A stretch of DNA of 64,000 nt from Lachnospiraceae bacterium (GTDB lineage: Bacteria > Bacillota > Clostridia > Lachnospirales > Lachnospiraceae). The stretch lies in contig CAJTDX010000002.1 of NCBI GenBank assembly GCA_910575155.1, positions 186,001 to 250,000 on the forward strand, in the 5' to 3' direction. How positions within the stretch are numbered: the stretch's first letter is position 1; the number at the start of each line of letters is the position of its first letter. The notes under the pieces were generated by a model, which searched no databases, had not been told where the DNA came from, and was given only the letters and a program-made list of their open reading frames with translations. This document shows positions 8,024 to 16,761 of the stretch, piece after piece. Both the position numbers and the translations under genes were made by a program.

Positions 8024-9952
8024 ATGAGTATTATCAAAGTAAATGAGGAAAAGTGTGTGGGATGCAATGCCTGTGTCAGGGCGTGTCCCGCAAGTGAGGC
8101 GAATGTAGCGCAATTGGACGGGACAGGGCAGCTCCGTATTCTGATCAATGATGATAAATGCATTAAATGCGGCGCCTGTATCGAAGCATGTTCCCATGGC
8201 GCAAGATCTTTTGAGGACGATACGGACGACTTTCTGGCTGATTTGAAGTCAGGACGGGAGCTGGCGGTGATTGTGGCGCCCTCCATTAAGATTTCTTTCG
8301 GAGGTCAGTGGCGGCATGTGCTGAACTGGATGCGGACGCAGGGGAAGGTGAAGATTTATGATGTCGGTTACGGCGCGGATATCTGTACGTGGGCTCATCT
8401 GAGGTATCTGCAGAAACATCCGGATAAAAAACTCATTTCCCAGCCCTGCGCGGCGGTGGTGAATTATGTGTTATATCACAAACCGGAACTGATTGAGCAT
8501 CTTTCGCCGGTACAAAGCCCGATGATGTGCATCGCCATATATGTGCGCAAGGTTATGGGATTTCGGGGCAAGATCGCGGCATTGTCCCCCTGTATTGCCA
8601 AGATTGAAGAATTTCGTGATACGGGAGTCATTAATTATAATGTGACAATGGAGCATTTGAAGGATTATTTCCGGGAGAATGGAATTACATTTCCAACGGA
8701 AAAAGTATATTGTGATTTTGAATTTGACGGGTGTCAGGGATGGGAGGGAAATATTTTCCCCAGGCCCGGCGGGCTGATGAAGAATCTGTTGGTCCATGCG
8801 CCTGAGATGGAGATTACCACTTCCGAGGGGACGGAACGTTTATACGAAGAGCTGGACGCTTATCTGGATCAGAATCCCCAGACTCTGCCGACGGTATTCG
8901 ACGTGCTCAACTGTGAATATGGCTGTAACGGCGGGCCTGCGATTGGCGGAGAACGCCGGCGGTTTGTGATGAATGATATTATGCATCAGGTGGAACGTTA
9001 CAGCAGGAAAATGCGCAAAACCAATACCACGAAAAAAGGTGTGGATAAGCAGTATGAACAATTTGATAAGACGCTGAGAGTGGAAGATTTTCTGCGGACT
9101 TATACAGGGAAGAAGACCCAGAGCAAGGTTATTACGGAGGCTGATATTGAACAGGCGTACAGGGATTTAAGAAAATCAACCGATATTGAGCGTCATTTTG
9201 ACTGTCATGCCTGCGGCTATAAGTCCTGCCGTGAGATGGCGATCGCCCTTGCCAGAGGCATCAACGAGAAGGAAAACTGTTATGAATATATGATGAAAAT
9301 GGTGCGCGAGGAGAGGCAGAAGGTTTCAGAAGTGAACCAGGAAGTTCTGAGAATGAATCACGAACTGATGGAGATCTTTGGAGAACTTTCGCAGAATATT
9401 GACAGCGTCCGCGAAGAGGCGGAATCAATCCGCAACGTAGGCGTCAAGAGTTCGGAAGGTATGCAGAATGTTTCCGAGCATATGAATGATCTTAAGCAGC
9501 TTAACCAGAAGATTTTGGATTCTATGGGAAATATCAATGAGAGCGTGGATAAATATAATGTAATGACGCATGATGTGGAAAAGATTGCGGGAAAGATTAA
9601 TCTGTTGTCCCTGAATGCGGCGATTGAAGCCGCCAGAGCAGGAGAAGCTGGCAGAGGGTTTGCGGTGGTTGCCACGAATATCCGCGATTTGTCCGACAGC
9701 TCCAAGCAGTCTGTGGGAAGCGCCAGGGAAAATGATGAAGAAATACATATTGCAATGGAAGATATTAATCTGGTGGTAGACAGATTTGACACTACCATCG
9801 GAGAGCTTTTGGCGGCGGTGGAAGAAGCGATCAGCGGAGCCAGGCAGACTTCAGAGAACAGCGAACACATTACATTGTCTATGGAGAAGGTAAGCCGCAT
9901 TGCCGAGAAAGTTCAAAAAGTGATCCGCGATACCAATAATATTTTAAATTAA
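8024..9952 (+). CDS. Soluble [FeFe]-hydrogenase-like domain fused to a chemoreceptor signalling domain
   Basis: The 642-aa protein reads as four parts. Residues 11-21 and 46-56 form a 2x[4Fe-4S] ferredoxin domain (two CxxCxxCxxxC sets). Residues about 75-330 are the large-subunit C-terminal domain of iron-only hydrogenases: the first motif is SQPC (Cys142) in place of TSCCP, the second is [10 protein letters not shown] (Cys190), the third is NCEYGC (Cys297, Cys301). All four H-cluster ligand positions are therefore cysteine, but the cysteine used as proton relay in catalytic enzymes is replaced by proline. Residues about 394-416 form a further Fe-S domain (CHACGYKSC). Residues about 430-642 are a methyl-accepting signalling coiled coil with the hairpin tip [16 protein letters not shown]. 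There is no membrane segment. It looks like a cytoplasmic H2 or redox chemoreceptor; that role is inferred. The start is ATG 8024 (AAGGTGAG before it) rather than GTG 8012. It has its own promoter and terminator; no hydEFG maturases are nearby. Confidence 0.88.
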   Translation: MSIIKVNEEKCVGCNACVRACPASEANVAQLDGTGQLRILINDDKCIKCGACIEACSHGARSFEDDTDDFLADLKSGRELAVIVAPSIKISFGGQWRHVLNWMRTQGKVKIYDVGYGADICTWAHLRYLQKHPDKKLISQPCAAVVNYVLYHKPELIEHLSPVQSPMMCIAIYVRKVMGFRGKIAALSPCIAKIEEFRDTGVINYNVTMEHLKDYFRENGITFPTEKVYCDFEFDGCQGWEGNIFPRPGGLMKNLLVHAPEMEITTSEGTERLYEELDAYLDQNPQTLPTVFDVLNCEYGCNGGPAIGGERRRFVMNDIMHQVERYSRKMRKTNTTKKGVDKQYEQFDKTLRVEDFLRTYTGKKTQSKVITEADIEQAYRDLRKSTDIERHFDCHACGYKSCREMAIALARGINEKENCYEYMMKMVREERQKVSEVNQEVLRMNHELMEIFGELSQNIDSVREEAESIRNVGVKSSEGMQNVSEHMNDLKQLNQKILDSMGNINESVDKYNVMTHDVEKIAGKINLLSLNAAIEAARAGEAGRGFAVVATNIRDLSDSSKQSVGSARENDEEIHIAMEDINLVVDRFDTTIGELLAAVEEAISGARQTSENSEHITLSMEKVSRIAEKVQKVIRDTNNILN

Positions 9953-9998
9953 AAATCTGCTGCGCGCACGGTGGACACTATGCGCGCGGCAGATTTTT
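9951..9998. terminator. Bidirectional terminator between convergent genes
   Basis: AAAAATCTGCTGCGCGCA (9951-9968) and TGCGCGCGGCAGATTTTT (9981-9998) pair at 17 of 18 positions with a 12-base loop, giving an A-run on one side and a T-run on the other. It can end both the hydrogenase-like gene and the leftward spermidine synthase gene. Confidence 0.93.
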
Positions 9999-10022
9999 AC
10001 AGTATGCGTATTTTGAGGAACG

Positions 10023-11609
10023 TTAATGGAAAAATTCTCCCAGATAAAGTTCGCGGTAGTAATCAAGCTCTTCGGCAATGATTTCATCCAATACCCGCAT
10101 TCCCAGCACCTCTACCGGGGCTTTATCGTCAGTGAGAATCAGAGTTCCAGGTTCGCGGCGCGCAAGATCGTCGGAGACAGCCGCCATCATATCCTTAAGC
10201 GCAGGGTCTGTGAGACTGGCGCAGCCTTCCTCAAACATTTTTAAAGCGTCTTTATTTTGAAAGGCAAAGACTTCACAGTTTGTGCCGCCTTTTACGGGCG
10301 CCGTGCAGACGTTGGGAAAGACGGCGCTGATGGTATCGCAGAGATAGTCGTTGATGGAGTGTTCAGACTGTGATTTCATATTCATATTAACCACCATGAC
10401 GCCGTTGTCTGTCAGATGTGTCTGCACTTCTCTGAAAAACTCCACAGACGACATCTGAAAAGGAATGGTGATGTCCTGGTAGGCGTCAACCATGATCACA
10501 TCGTATTTTTTATCAGCGTCGGCAAGGTAAGAACGTCCGTCAGCGACGGATACTTTCACGGTATCCGGCAGTTCGAAATATTCCGCCGCAAGATCTGAGA
10601 TTTTTTTGTCAATTTCCACGCCTTCGATCGCTGTGCCGGGAAAATATTCATCACAGTATTTTGCAAACGTTCCAGTGCCCATGCCAAGAATGAGAATGCT
10701 GCCGTTTCTGTCCATCTGGGGTATTCCTGCCATGAGAGGCGCTGCAAGCGCATAGTCGTAGTACATTCCGGTCAGTTTTTCATTTTTCATCAGAATAGAC
10801 TGTACGCCGAACAGCACATTTGTGGAGAGCGTTACCGCCTGGTCCGTCTCTTTTACCTGCAGATAATTGTAAATGGATTCGTCTTCCAGGGTAAGGTCAT
10901 GTTCCCAGAAGGCAAAACGAAAAGAGGAAGAGGAAAGCCCGAGAATCAGGATCAGCGCCAGTGTCAGCGCGCATTTTAGCATTTTTTTCTTCATGGAGAA
11001 AAAATATACCATACTGATAGCCGCAAGTACGCCGGAGAAAATCAAAAAAGTCAGGGCGGTGCCCACCGCCGGGATCGTGACGAAGGTGGGAAGGAATGTG
11101 CCGATAATACTGCCGATGGTGTTCAAAGCGCCAAGTTCGCCTACGGTTTTTCCATTGTCATCCAGACTGCTGACAGAATACTTAACCAGGGAAGGCGTGA
11201 CGGTGCCAAGGAGCACGCAGGGGAAGGCAAATACGGCAAGACAGGCAAAAAGGGCTGCCCATACCAGGAAATTTTTGGTGATAAATACCGCCAGAAGCAG
11301 CGATATTCCTGTAATCAGGTATCTTCCCGCAAAAGGAATCAAGGCGGTCCAGGCAGCGGCCAGAAGCAGTCTGCCGTACAGCCTGTCCGGGGAAGGGTTT
11401 TTGTCGGCAATGCGTCCGCCCCATACGTTTCCCAACGCCATAGCGATCATAATAACCCCGATGATAACGGTCCATACAATCTGGGAAGAACTGAAATAGG
11501 GGGCCATCAGGCGGCTGGCGCCCAATTCCACAGCCATTACGGACATACCGGAGAAAAATTCTGTGATATACAGAAAATATTTGTTGCGCATCAAGTTATT
11601 TTTCATCAT
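10023..11609 (-). CDS. Membrane-fused spermidine synthase-like protein
   Basis: This 528-aa protein has an N-terminal half of about seven hydrophobic helices (residues 10-230), where FFSGMSVMAVELGASRLMAPYF opens the family's transporter-like part. The C-terminal half (about 250-500) is a spermidine-synthase fold with a nucleotide-binding loop (ILGMGTGTF), an acidic VEIDKK strand end, and DGRSYLADADKKYDVIMVDAYQ. Such fusions are common in bacteria, but whether they make polyamines is unsettled. It is monocistronic, leftward, with AAAGG upstream of paired ATGs at 11609 and 11606, and ends at the shared terminator. Confidence 0.85.
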   Translation of the reverse strand: MMKNNLMRNKYFLYITEFFSGMSVMAVELGASRLMAPYFSSSQIVWTVIIGVIMIAMALGNVWGGRIADKNPSPDRLYGRLLLAAAWTALIPFAGRYLITGISLLLAVFITKNFLVWAALFACLAVFAFPCVLLGTVTPSLVKYSVSSLDDNGKTVGELGALNTIGSIIGTFLPTFVTIPAVGTALTFLIFSGVLAAISMVYFFSMKKKMLKCALTLALILILGLSSSSFRFAFWEHDLTLEDESIYNYLQVKETDQAVTLSTNVLFGVQSILMKNEKLTGMYYDYALAAPLMAGIPQMDRNGSILILGMGTGTFAKYCDEYFPGTAIEGVEIDKKISDLAAEYFELPDTVKVSVADGRSYLADADKKYDVIMVDAYQDITIPFQMSSVEFFREVQTHLTDNGVMVVNMNMKSQSEHSINDYLCDTISAVFPNVCTAPVKGGTNCEVFAFQNKDALKMFEEGCASLTDPALKDMMAAVSDDLARREPGTLILTDDKAPVEVLGMRVLDEIIAEELDYYRELYLGEFFH

Positions 11610-11765
11610 TAATCTGTCAGCCTTTCTGTTTATTCCTGTGAAGAAACAACGATTCCATCCAGGTTTTTTGAATTGAATTTCATTTTAACACAGAGAAAAT
11701 AAAAAAAACAGAAAAATTTATAAATTAATGAATAAATACGAAGGATCTGCCAATAATAGTATTAT

Positions 11766-11896
11766 CCGAAAGAACAAAGCCCCCACTTGTTACTTTCGGG
11801 GAAAGTGATACACTTTTGAACCAAAGATAAGGTTAAATACTTATCCTCCCCTTTTTGAAATCCCCGCAGGCAGCGTCGGCGCTGTCTGCGGGGATT
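11766..11896. other. Array of four stem-loops in the divergent intergenic region
   Basis: The 425-bp gap between the spermidine synthase-like gene and the SEC-C gene holds four consecutive hairpins: CCGAAAGAACAA / TTGTT-A-CTTTCGG (11766-11799, loop AGCCCCCAC), AAAGTG-ATA-CACTTT (11802-11816), GATAAG/CTTATC (11826-11845), and a 17-bp stem closed by TCGG with arms AATCCCCGCAG (11859-11869) and CTGCGGGGATT (11886-11896). No T-run follows the last stem on either strand. It may be a structured RNA or leader; I could not match it to a known riboswitch class. Confidence 0.5.
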
Positions 11897-11939
11897 ATGT
11901 TGTAAAAAAGAAGAAATAGACAATTCTTTAAAAAATCCT

Positions 11940-11968
11940 TTGAAAAACTGCGGGAAATGAGTTATACT
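11940..11968 (+). promoter_or_regulatory. SigA promoter of the SEC-C gene
   Basis: TTGAAA (11940-11945), 17-base spacer, TATACT (11963-11968), about 65 bases before the ATG at 12035. Confidence 0.75.
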
Positions 11969-12034
11969 ATCATGTATGTGTAAAAACATAGTAAATTTAA
12001 AGACAGAGAATAGTAACAAAGGATGGGATTTAAT

Positions 12035-12541
12035 ATGGCATTATTAGAACAGTGGAGAAGTGTTGCGTATAACCAGGAGACAAATAAAGGTGAACTTCAG
12101 CGGTTCTGGCAGAGATATTTTCTGGTAGAGAAGGGCGTGTATGAAAAATTGCTGGAGAATCCGGACGAAGCAGTGGAAGGAACCGTAAAAGAGCTGGCAG
12201 AAAAATATGGCCTGTCCATTATGGATATGACAGGATTTCTGGATGGAATTAATGACAGCCTGATTAAGGAAAATCCGATTGAAGAGATGGAAGAGGACAC
12301 CAGGGTCAGTCTTGCCTTTGATAAGGAAGAACTGTATAAGAATATGGTCGACGCCAAAGCAGACTGGCTCTATGAGCTGCCCCATTGGGAAAAGATTTTT
12401 GATGAAGAGACACGCCGCAGACTGTATCTGGAGCAGAAGAAGTCCGGCACAGTTGTAAAGGAGCAAAAGGTTTACCCCAATGATCCATGTCCCTGTGGAA
12501 GCGGCAAAAAGTATAAAAAGTGCTGCGGCAGAAATAAATAG
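12035..12541 (+). CDS. SEC-C metal-binding domain protein
   Basis: The 168-aa protein is mostly helical and acidic, ending in a SEC-C zinc motif, [15 protein letters not shown] (about residues 151-165), as found at the end of SecA and in YecA-type proteins. Residues 1-145 resemble no family I can name with confidence; [14 protein letters not shown] opens the chain. ATG 12035 is preferred to ATG 12023 because AAAGGATGG lies at the right distance before it. It stands alone between its own promoter and the thrS leader. A role in ribosome or Sec-related metal binding is only suggested by the motif. Confidence 0.85.
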   Translation: MALLEQWRSVAYNQETNKGELQRFWQRYFLVEKGVYEKLLENPDEAVEGTVKELAEKYGLSIMDMTGFLDGINDSLIKENPIEEMEEDTRVSLAFDKEELYKNMVDAKADWLYELPHWEKIFDEETRRRLYLEQKKSGTVVKEQKVYPNDPCPCGSGKKYKKCCGRNK

Positions 12542-12642
12542 GCCGGATCCTGTTTCAGTAAGGGTACTGTCTGTTAAAAATGTTGTGCGCGAGATAATCG
12601 GTATTTATTTTGCGCTGTACCGGATTTTTATAAAATTTCCTC

Positions 12643-12671
12643 TTTACAGAATAGAAAAAAGAAGCTAGAAT
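12643..12671 (+). promoter_or_regulatory. SigA promoter of the thrS T-box leader
   Basis: TTTACA (12643-12648), 17-base spacer, TAGAAT (12666-12671). Transcription would begin near 12678, just before the T-box stem I. Confidence 0.72.
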
Positions 12672-12677
12672 ATATAC

Positions 12678-13005
12678 AGCAGTTATGTGATCGTTATTGT
12701 ACCAGACAGATAAAGCGTTGATAAGAAGAGTACGCTGTGGAACGCCGGATGTTCCGCCGTGATTTGCGGGCGGGCATGGGCAGAGAGAACCGCCGGAGAA
12801 TGAACATCATTCCAGCGCTGGAAGCGGTTTGGCAGGAAACAGCCGAAGACCACCTTGGAGCGGCTTTTACAGAGCACGGTGACTCCGTTATCGTCAAATG
12901 AAGAGGTTTTGTCTTTCGAGAAGCAGAAAGACAGGACAAGCAGGGTGGAACCGCGCATATTGCGTCCCATGCATTGCCAGTGGCATTGTATGGGACGTTT
13001 TGTAT
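12678..13005 (+). ncRNA. T-box riboswitch (threonyl-tRNA responsive) with terminator
   Basis: The leader holds a stem I with the AAGAAGAGTA element near 12722-12732, a candidate specifier ACC (12849-12851, followed by a second ACC at 12852) matching threonine, and the diagnostic antiterminator box AGGGTGGAACCGCG (12942-12955). Its TGGA pairs with the uncharged tRNA 3' end. A strong terminator follows: CGTCCCAT (12963-12970) / ATGGGACG (12990-12997) with inner pairing and then TTTTGT. Uncharged tRNA-Thr would favour the antiterminator and allow thrS transcription. Specifier choice is by eye; the class is certain. Confidence 0.93.
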
Positions 13006-13029
13006 ATACACGGGCTGCAAATAGAATCT

Positions 13030-13124
13030 GTCAGCAGGCTGACGGACGCCCGTCGCACGGGCAGGAGAAGATGAATTTTCTCTGCTCGATTTATAGGAGG
13101 AAATTCCCGGAAGTTCCTCATTGA
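13030..13124 (+). promoter_or_regulatory. Post-terminator leader of thrS with hairpins and a possible 17-codon ORF
   Basis: Between the T-box terminator and thrS are short stems GTCAG/CTGAC (13030-13043), GCCCGT/ACGGGC (13048-13062) and GAGGAAATT/AAGTTCCTC (13097-13119, one mismatch). A small frame ATG 13071 to TGA 13124 (MNFLCSIYRRKFPEVPH) follows AGGAG closely. It contains no threonine codons, so ordinary attenuation by Thr codons is unlikely. Function is uncertain. Confidence 0.35.
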
Positions 13125-13141
13125 TCTGAGAAAGGAGAACT

Positions 13142-15115
13142 ATGATGAAGATTACATTAAAAGATGGCTCTGTCAAGGAATATGCAGAGGCAAAAAGCGT
13201 CTATGATATTGCATTAGACATCAGCGGAGGACTGGCAAGAGCGGCCTGCGCCGGAGAGGTCGACGGCCGGGTTGTGGATTTGCGTACCGTTCTGGAACAG
13301 GACTGTACATTAAATATTTTAACCCAGAAGGATGCGGAGGGAATCCGTACGGTACGCCATACCTGTTCCCATGTGCTTGCCGAGGCGGTGAAACGGCTGT
13401 TCCCCCAGGCAAAGCTTGCCATTGGACCGTCCATAGACGAAGGGTTTTATTATGATTTTGAGGCGGAACCTTTTTCCAGGGAAGATCTTGATAAGCTGGA
13501 AAAGGAAATGAAGAAGATTATCAAAGAAGGAAACCGCCTGGAGAAGTTTACGCTTCCGCGGGCGGAGGCGATCCGGTTTATGCAAGAGCGGCAGGAACCT
13601 TATAAGGTGGAACTGATCGAGGATTTGCCGGAGGATGCGCAGATTTCCTTCTATAAACAGGGGGAAGGCTTTACCGACCTCTGCGCAGGACCGCATCTGA
13701 TGAATACGAAACCGATCAAAGCGTTTAAGCTGATTTCCTCGTCCATGGCATACTGGCGCGGAGATTCTGACCGGGCGCAGCTTCAGAGGATTTATGGCAC
13801 GGCTTTTGCTGCAAAAGATGAATTAAATGCATACCTGGAACATTTGGAGGATATCAAAAAGCGGGACCATAACAAGCTGGGCAGGGAGATGAAACTTTTT
13901 ACTACAGTGGATGTGATTGGCCAGGGGCTGCCGCTTCTGATGCCCAAAGGCGCTAAAATGGTTCAGACCATGCAGCGGTGGATTGAGGACCTGGAGGATC
14001 AGGAGTGGGGCTATATCCGTACCAAAACGCCTCTGATGGCAAAATCTGATCTGTATAAGATTTCCGGCCATTGGGATCATTATACGGACGGCATGTTTGT
14101 GCTGGGGGATGAAAAAGAAGACAAAGAAGTGCTTGCGCTGCGTCCGATGACCTGTCCCTTCCAGTATTATGTATATAAGGCGGAACAGCATTCTTACCGC
14201 GATCTTCCCCTGCGCTACAGTGAAACATCCACACTGTTCCGCAACGAGGATTCCGGGGAAATGCACGGTCTTACCAGAGTGCGCCAGTTTACCATTTCCG
14301 AGGGTCATCTGATTGTGCGTCCGGACCAGATGGTGGAAGAATTTAAACAGTGTATTGCTCTGGCAAAATATTGTCTGTCAACCCTGGGCGTGGAGGAAGA
14401 CGTGACCTATCATCTGTCCAAATGGGATCCGGACAACCGCGAAAAATATATCGGGGAACCCGAAGTCTGGGAGGAGACGCAGCAGCACATGCGGGAAATT
14501 ATGGACGAATTGAATATCCAGTATACAGAGGATGTGGGAGAAGCGGCTTTCTATGGACCGAAAATTGATATTAATACCAGGAATGTTTATGGCAAGGAAG
14601 ACACGATGATTACCATTCAGTGGGATGCGCTGCTGGCAGAGCAGTTTGATATGTATTACATCGATCAGAATGGAGAGAAAGCGCGTCCCTATATTATCCA
14701 CAGAACTTCTATGGGATGCTATGAGCGCACGCTTGCCTGGCTGATTGAGAAATATGCGGGCAAATTCCCGACCTGGCTGTGCCCGGAACAGGTAAGGGTG
14801 CTTCCTATTTCAGATAAATATGAAGCTTATGCCGCAGAAGTGGAGAAGGAATTAAAAACCAATGGCATCCTCTGTACGGTGGATAACCGTTCTGAGAAAA
14901 TTGGCTATAAGATCCGTGAGGCCCGTCTCGATAAGCTTCCCTATATGCTGGTGGTCGGGCAGCAGGAGGCGGAAGACCATACGGTATCTGTCAGAAGCCG
15001 TTTTGCAGGAGACGAGGGCGTAAAATCCCTGGAAACTTTTATCGACCAGATCAGTAAGGAAATCCGGACGAAAGAAATCCGCAGGGAAGAAGTACAAAAA
15101 GAGCAGGAAAAATAA
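13142..15115 (+). CDS. thrS: Threonine--tRNA ligase
   Basis: The 657-aa class II synthetase carries an N-terminal TGS domain (about residues 1-62), the second additional domain with the editing-site histidines in HTCSHVLAEAVKRLFP and the DLCAGPHL segment, the catalytic core with MTCPFQYYVYK, the class II motif region RVRQFTISEGH and HRTSMGCYERTLAWLIEKYAGKFP, and a C-terminal anticodon-binding domain. Length is normal (about 640). Two in-frame ATGs (13142, 13145) follow AAAGGAG; the second has slightly better spacing. It charges tRNA-Thr and is controlled by the T-box upstream, a closed feedback loop. Confidence 0.97.
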   Translation: MMKITLKDGSVKEYAEAKSVYDIALDISGGLARAACAGEVDGRVVDLRTVLEQDCTLNILTQKDAEGIRTVRHTCSHVLAEAVKRLFPQAKLAIGPSIDEGFYYDFEAEPFSREDLDKLEKEMKKIIKEGNRLEKFTLPRAEAIRFMQERQEPYKVELIEDLPEDAQISFYKQGEGFTDLCAGPHLMNTKPIKAFKLISSSMAYWRGDSDRAQLQRIYGTAFAAKDELNAYLEHLEDIKKRDHNKLGREMKLFTTVDVIGQGLPLLMPKGAKMVQTMQRWIEDLEDQEWGYIRTKTPLMAKSDLYKISGHWDHYTDGMFVLGDEKEDKEVLALRPMTCPFQYYVYKAEQHSYRDLPLRYSETSTLFRNEDSGEMHGLTRVRQFTISEGHLIVRPDQMVEEFKQCIALAKYCLSTLGVEEDVTYHLSKWDPDNREKYIGEPEVWEETQQHMREIMDELNIQYTEDVGEAAFYGPKIDINTRNVYGKEDTMITIQWDALLAEQFDMYYIDQNGEKARPYIIHRTSMGCYERTLAWLIEKYAGKFPTWLCPEQVRVLPISDKYEAYAAEVEKELKTNGILCTVDNRSEKIGYKIREARLDKLPYMLVVGQQEAEDHTVSVRSRFAGDEGVKSLETFIDQISKEIRTKEIRREEVQKEQEK

Positions 15116-15189
15116 AAATATAAATTTTTTAATTTTGTGAAAAAATAGATGGGCAGGATATGCATAAATTATTTCATATTCTCTGATAC

Positions 15190-15230
15190 TATAAAAGCGG
15201 ACAGAACGAGACTGTTTTGTCCGCTTTATC
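15190..15230 (+). terminator. Hairpin after thrS, possible terminator
   Basis: AGCGGACA (about 15196-15203) pairs with TGTCCGCT (about 15219-15226), followed by only a short T-run (TTTATC). It may end thrS or sit in the leader of the DUF1540 gene. Confidence 0.5.
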
Positions 15231-15272
15231 AGTCCCCTCATGGGAACACAGGAAAAGAAAGGAGAAATGAAA

Positions 15273-15590
15273 ATGACACGTTTGAAATGTTCTGTAAAAA
15301 ATTGTATGTATAACGAAGACCAGCTCTGTTCAAAAAGCGATATTATGGTGGGAGGGCAGGACGCTTCTAAGGCCAATGAGACGCGCTGCGACAGCTTCAG
15401 GGAGAGAACGGGCAGTATGACCAATTCTGTAGGAAACGCTACGGAAGAGACCAGCGTGGGATGCCATGCTGAAAACTGCCGTTTTAACCAGGACTGCAAG
15501 TGCCAGGCAGAGGAAATAGGAATTGCAGGAAGCAATGCATGCAGCTGCTCTGAGACAGAGTGCGCAAGTTTTGATTGTCAGTGTAAGTAG
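15273..15590 (+). CDS. Protein with two DUF1540 Cys-rich modules
   Basis: The 105-aa protein contains two cysteine-rich repeats, CSVKNCMYNEDQLC (residues 6-19) and CHAENCRFNQDCKC (about 66-79), each followed by a spacer and further cysteines. This is the DUF1540 pattern, small proteins frequent in spore formers with a probable metal-binding fold and no firmly assigned role. ATG 15273 is chosen because AAAGGAG is eight bases away; ATG 15267 is too close to it. The gene is single. Confidence 0.85.
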   Translation: MTRLKCSVKNCMYNEDQLCSKSDIMVGGQDASKANETRCDSFRERTGSMTNSVGNATEETSVGCHAENCRFNQDCKCQAEEIGIAGSNACSCSETECASFDCQCK

Positions 15591-15774
15591 ATTTTTGCAG
15601 TCAATACGAAGTCTGTATCTGCCAATTTAAATAAACCGCGAAAAAACACTTGTAATTTTAAGAAGCAGGAAGTAGAATATATCTGGAACAATTAATTTCA
15701 GCGTTCTGCTTTCTGACTTCAAGCAGAATCAGAACAGATACAGGCGCGGCAGTTGCGCTTTTTTGGAGGAAGCC

Positions 15775-16383
15775 ATGCGGAAGAAATCTCATATATCGTT
15801 AGCGAAATATCTTGTAAACAGTTTGGATGAACAGGAACTGGTGAAGCATAAAAAGGCATTTTATCTGGGCAGTATATTACCGGATTGTAAGCCGTCGTTC
15901 CTTACAGTGAGACATGAAATAGAAGGAACTTTTCCCAAACTTCAGGAGGATTTGAAGAAACTTCTGGAACGCCAGCGCGCATCTCAGATCAATATGCGGG
16001 TGTTTTACCGGAATCTGGGAGAAGTGCTCCACTATATCGCAGATTATTTTACGTTTCCGCATAACTCCCATTATATGGGAAATCTGAAGGATCACTGTTT
16101 ATATGAGAAACATCTAAAGTACAGTTTAAAAGTATATATCCAAAGCGGCGAGGCTGAGAGAAACCGGACAGAAATCCGAAGAACCGTAAGGAATCTCAAC
16201 AGTGTGGAAGCGATTTGTGCTTTTGTGAAAAATGCCCACGACGCATATGTCAAAATAAAGAATACTGTTGAGGGAGATTGCCGTCAAATTGTGTCGCTTT
16301 GTCATCAGGTGGCAGAAGCGGTTATTTCACTGGTTCAAAGGAAAAATGCGCTGAATCCGGCTGTTGTGGTAAATCAGGGATAA
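15775..16383 (+). CDS. Zinc-dependent phospholipase C-like protein
   Basis: The 202-aa helical protein resembles the zinc-dependent phospholipase C/S1-P1 nuclease-like family often annotated in Clostridia. Features are KSHISLAKYLV at the N-terminus, LGSILPDCKPSF (an Asp in the metal region), and LHYIADYFTFPHN with histidine and aspartate at the expected spacing. There is no signal peptide, so it is probably cytoplasmic, unlike secreted PLCs. ATG 15775 follows GGAGGA. A short GCGC stem with a T-run lies just upstream (15743-15764). Enzymatic activity is inferred only. Confidence 0.75.
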   Translation: MRKKSHISLAKYLVNSLDEQELVKHKKAFYLGSILPDCKPSFLTVRHEIEGTFPKLQEDLKKLLERQRASQINMRVFYRNLGEVLHYIADYFTFPHNSHYMGNLKDHCLYEKHLKYSLKVYIQSGEAERNRTEIRRTVRNLNSVEAICAFVKNAHDAYVKIKNTVEGDCRQIVSLCHQVAEAVISLVQRKNALNPAVVVNQG

Positions 16384-16391
16384 AATGTAAA

Positions 16392-16418
16392 TGTCGAGAA
16401 AAAGTATTTCTTGTCGAA
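16392..16418 (+). promoter_or_regulatory. Pair of candidate Spo0A boxes
   Basis: TGTCGAG (16392-16398) and TGTCGAA (16412-16418) are 20 bp apart, two helical turns. The second is an exact match to the Spo0A box core and the first has one mismatch. They lie roughly 55-85 bases upstream of the start expected from the promoter at 16448-16476, which drives a Spo0E-type phosphatase gene. Confidence 0.65.
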
Positions 16419-16447
16419 ATATAGTGTAAAAAAATGACGATTTTCGT

Positions 16448-16476
16448 TTGCCTTTTTCCTCTAAAAGGGCTACAAT
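16448..16476 (+). promoter_or_regulatory. SigA promoter of the Spo0E-like gene
   Basis: TTGCCT (16448-16453), 17-base spacer, TACAAT (16471-16476), with the ATG 31 bases further on. Confidence 0.75.
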
Positions 16477-16506
16477 AACATTGCGGGGGAGAAGGAGCAG
16501 GAACGA

Positions 16507-16686
16507 ATGGAATATTTGCAGGAGCTGCAAAGCGAGATTGAGAAAGTACGAAACGAGTTAAATGTAGCTGCTGAACAGAATGTCCGGAATGGAGACTGTT
16601 ACCAGACCAGCGTCCGTCTGGATAAACTGATTGAGGACTACATGCAGTATACGAAGGATAAAGTTCACTTTCGAAATTGCGGGTGA
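16507..16686 (+). CDS. Spo0E-family aspartyl-phosphate phosphatase
   Basis: The 59-aa protein has the two-helix layout of Spo0E proteins with the signature SVRLDKLIEDYM (residues 35-46; consensus SxxLDxLI). These phosphatases remove phosphate from Spo0A and so restrain sporulation. The start ATG 16507 follows GGGGGAGAAGGAGCAGG. Spo0A boxes upstream point to feedback of Spo0A on its own phosphatase. A strong terminator lies 75 bp downstream. Confidence 0.85.
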   Translation: MEYLQELQSEIEKVRNELNVAAEQNVRNGDCYQTSVRLDKLIEDYMQYTKDKVHFRNCG

Positions 16687-16761
16687 GGATGACAGAAGAG
16701 TGAGAGACAATTCTAAGCCTGAAATTGTGAATGAAAAAGAAAACAGCATAAGGAAAAGAGG

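Noticed and set aside
11762-12019. 85-aa leftward ORF
   Set aside because: It overlaps the hairpin array and the SEC-C promoter, has no ribosome site and resembles no protein.
12694-13176. 160-aa leftward ORF
   Set aside because: It is antisense to the T-box leader, which accounts for the sequence conservation here.
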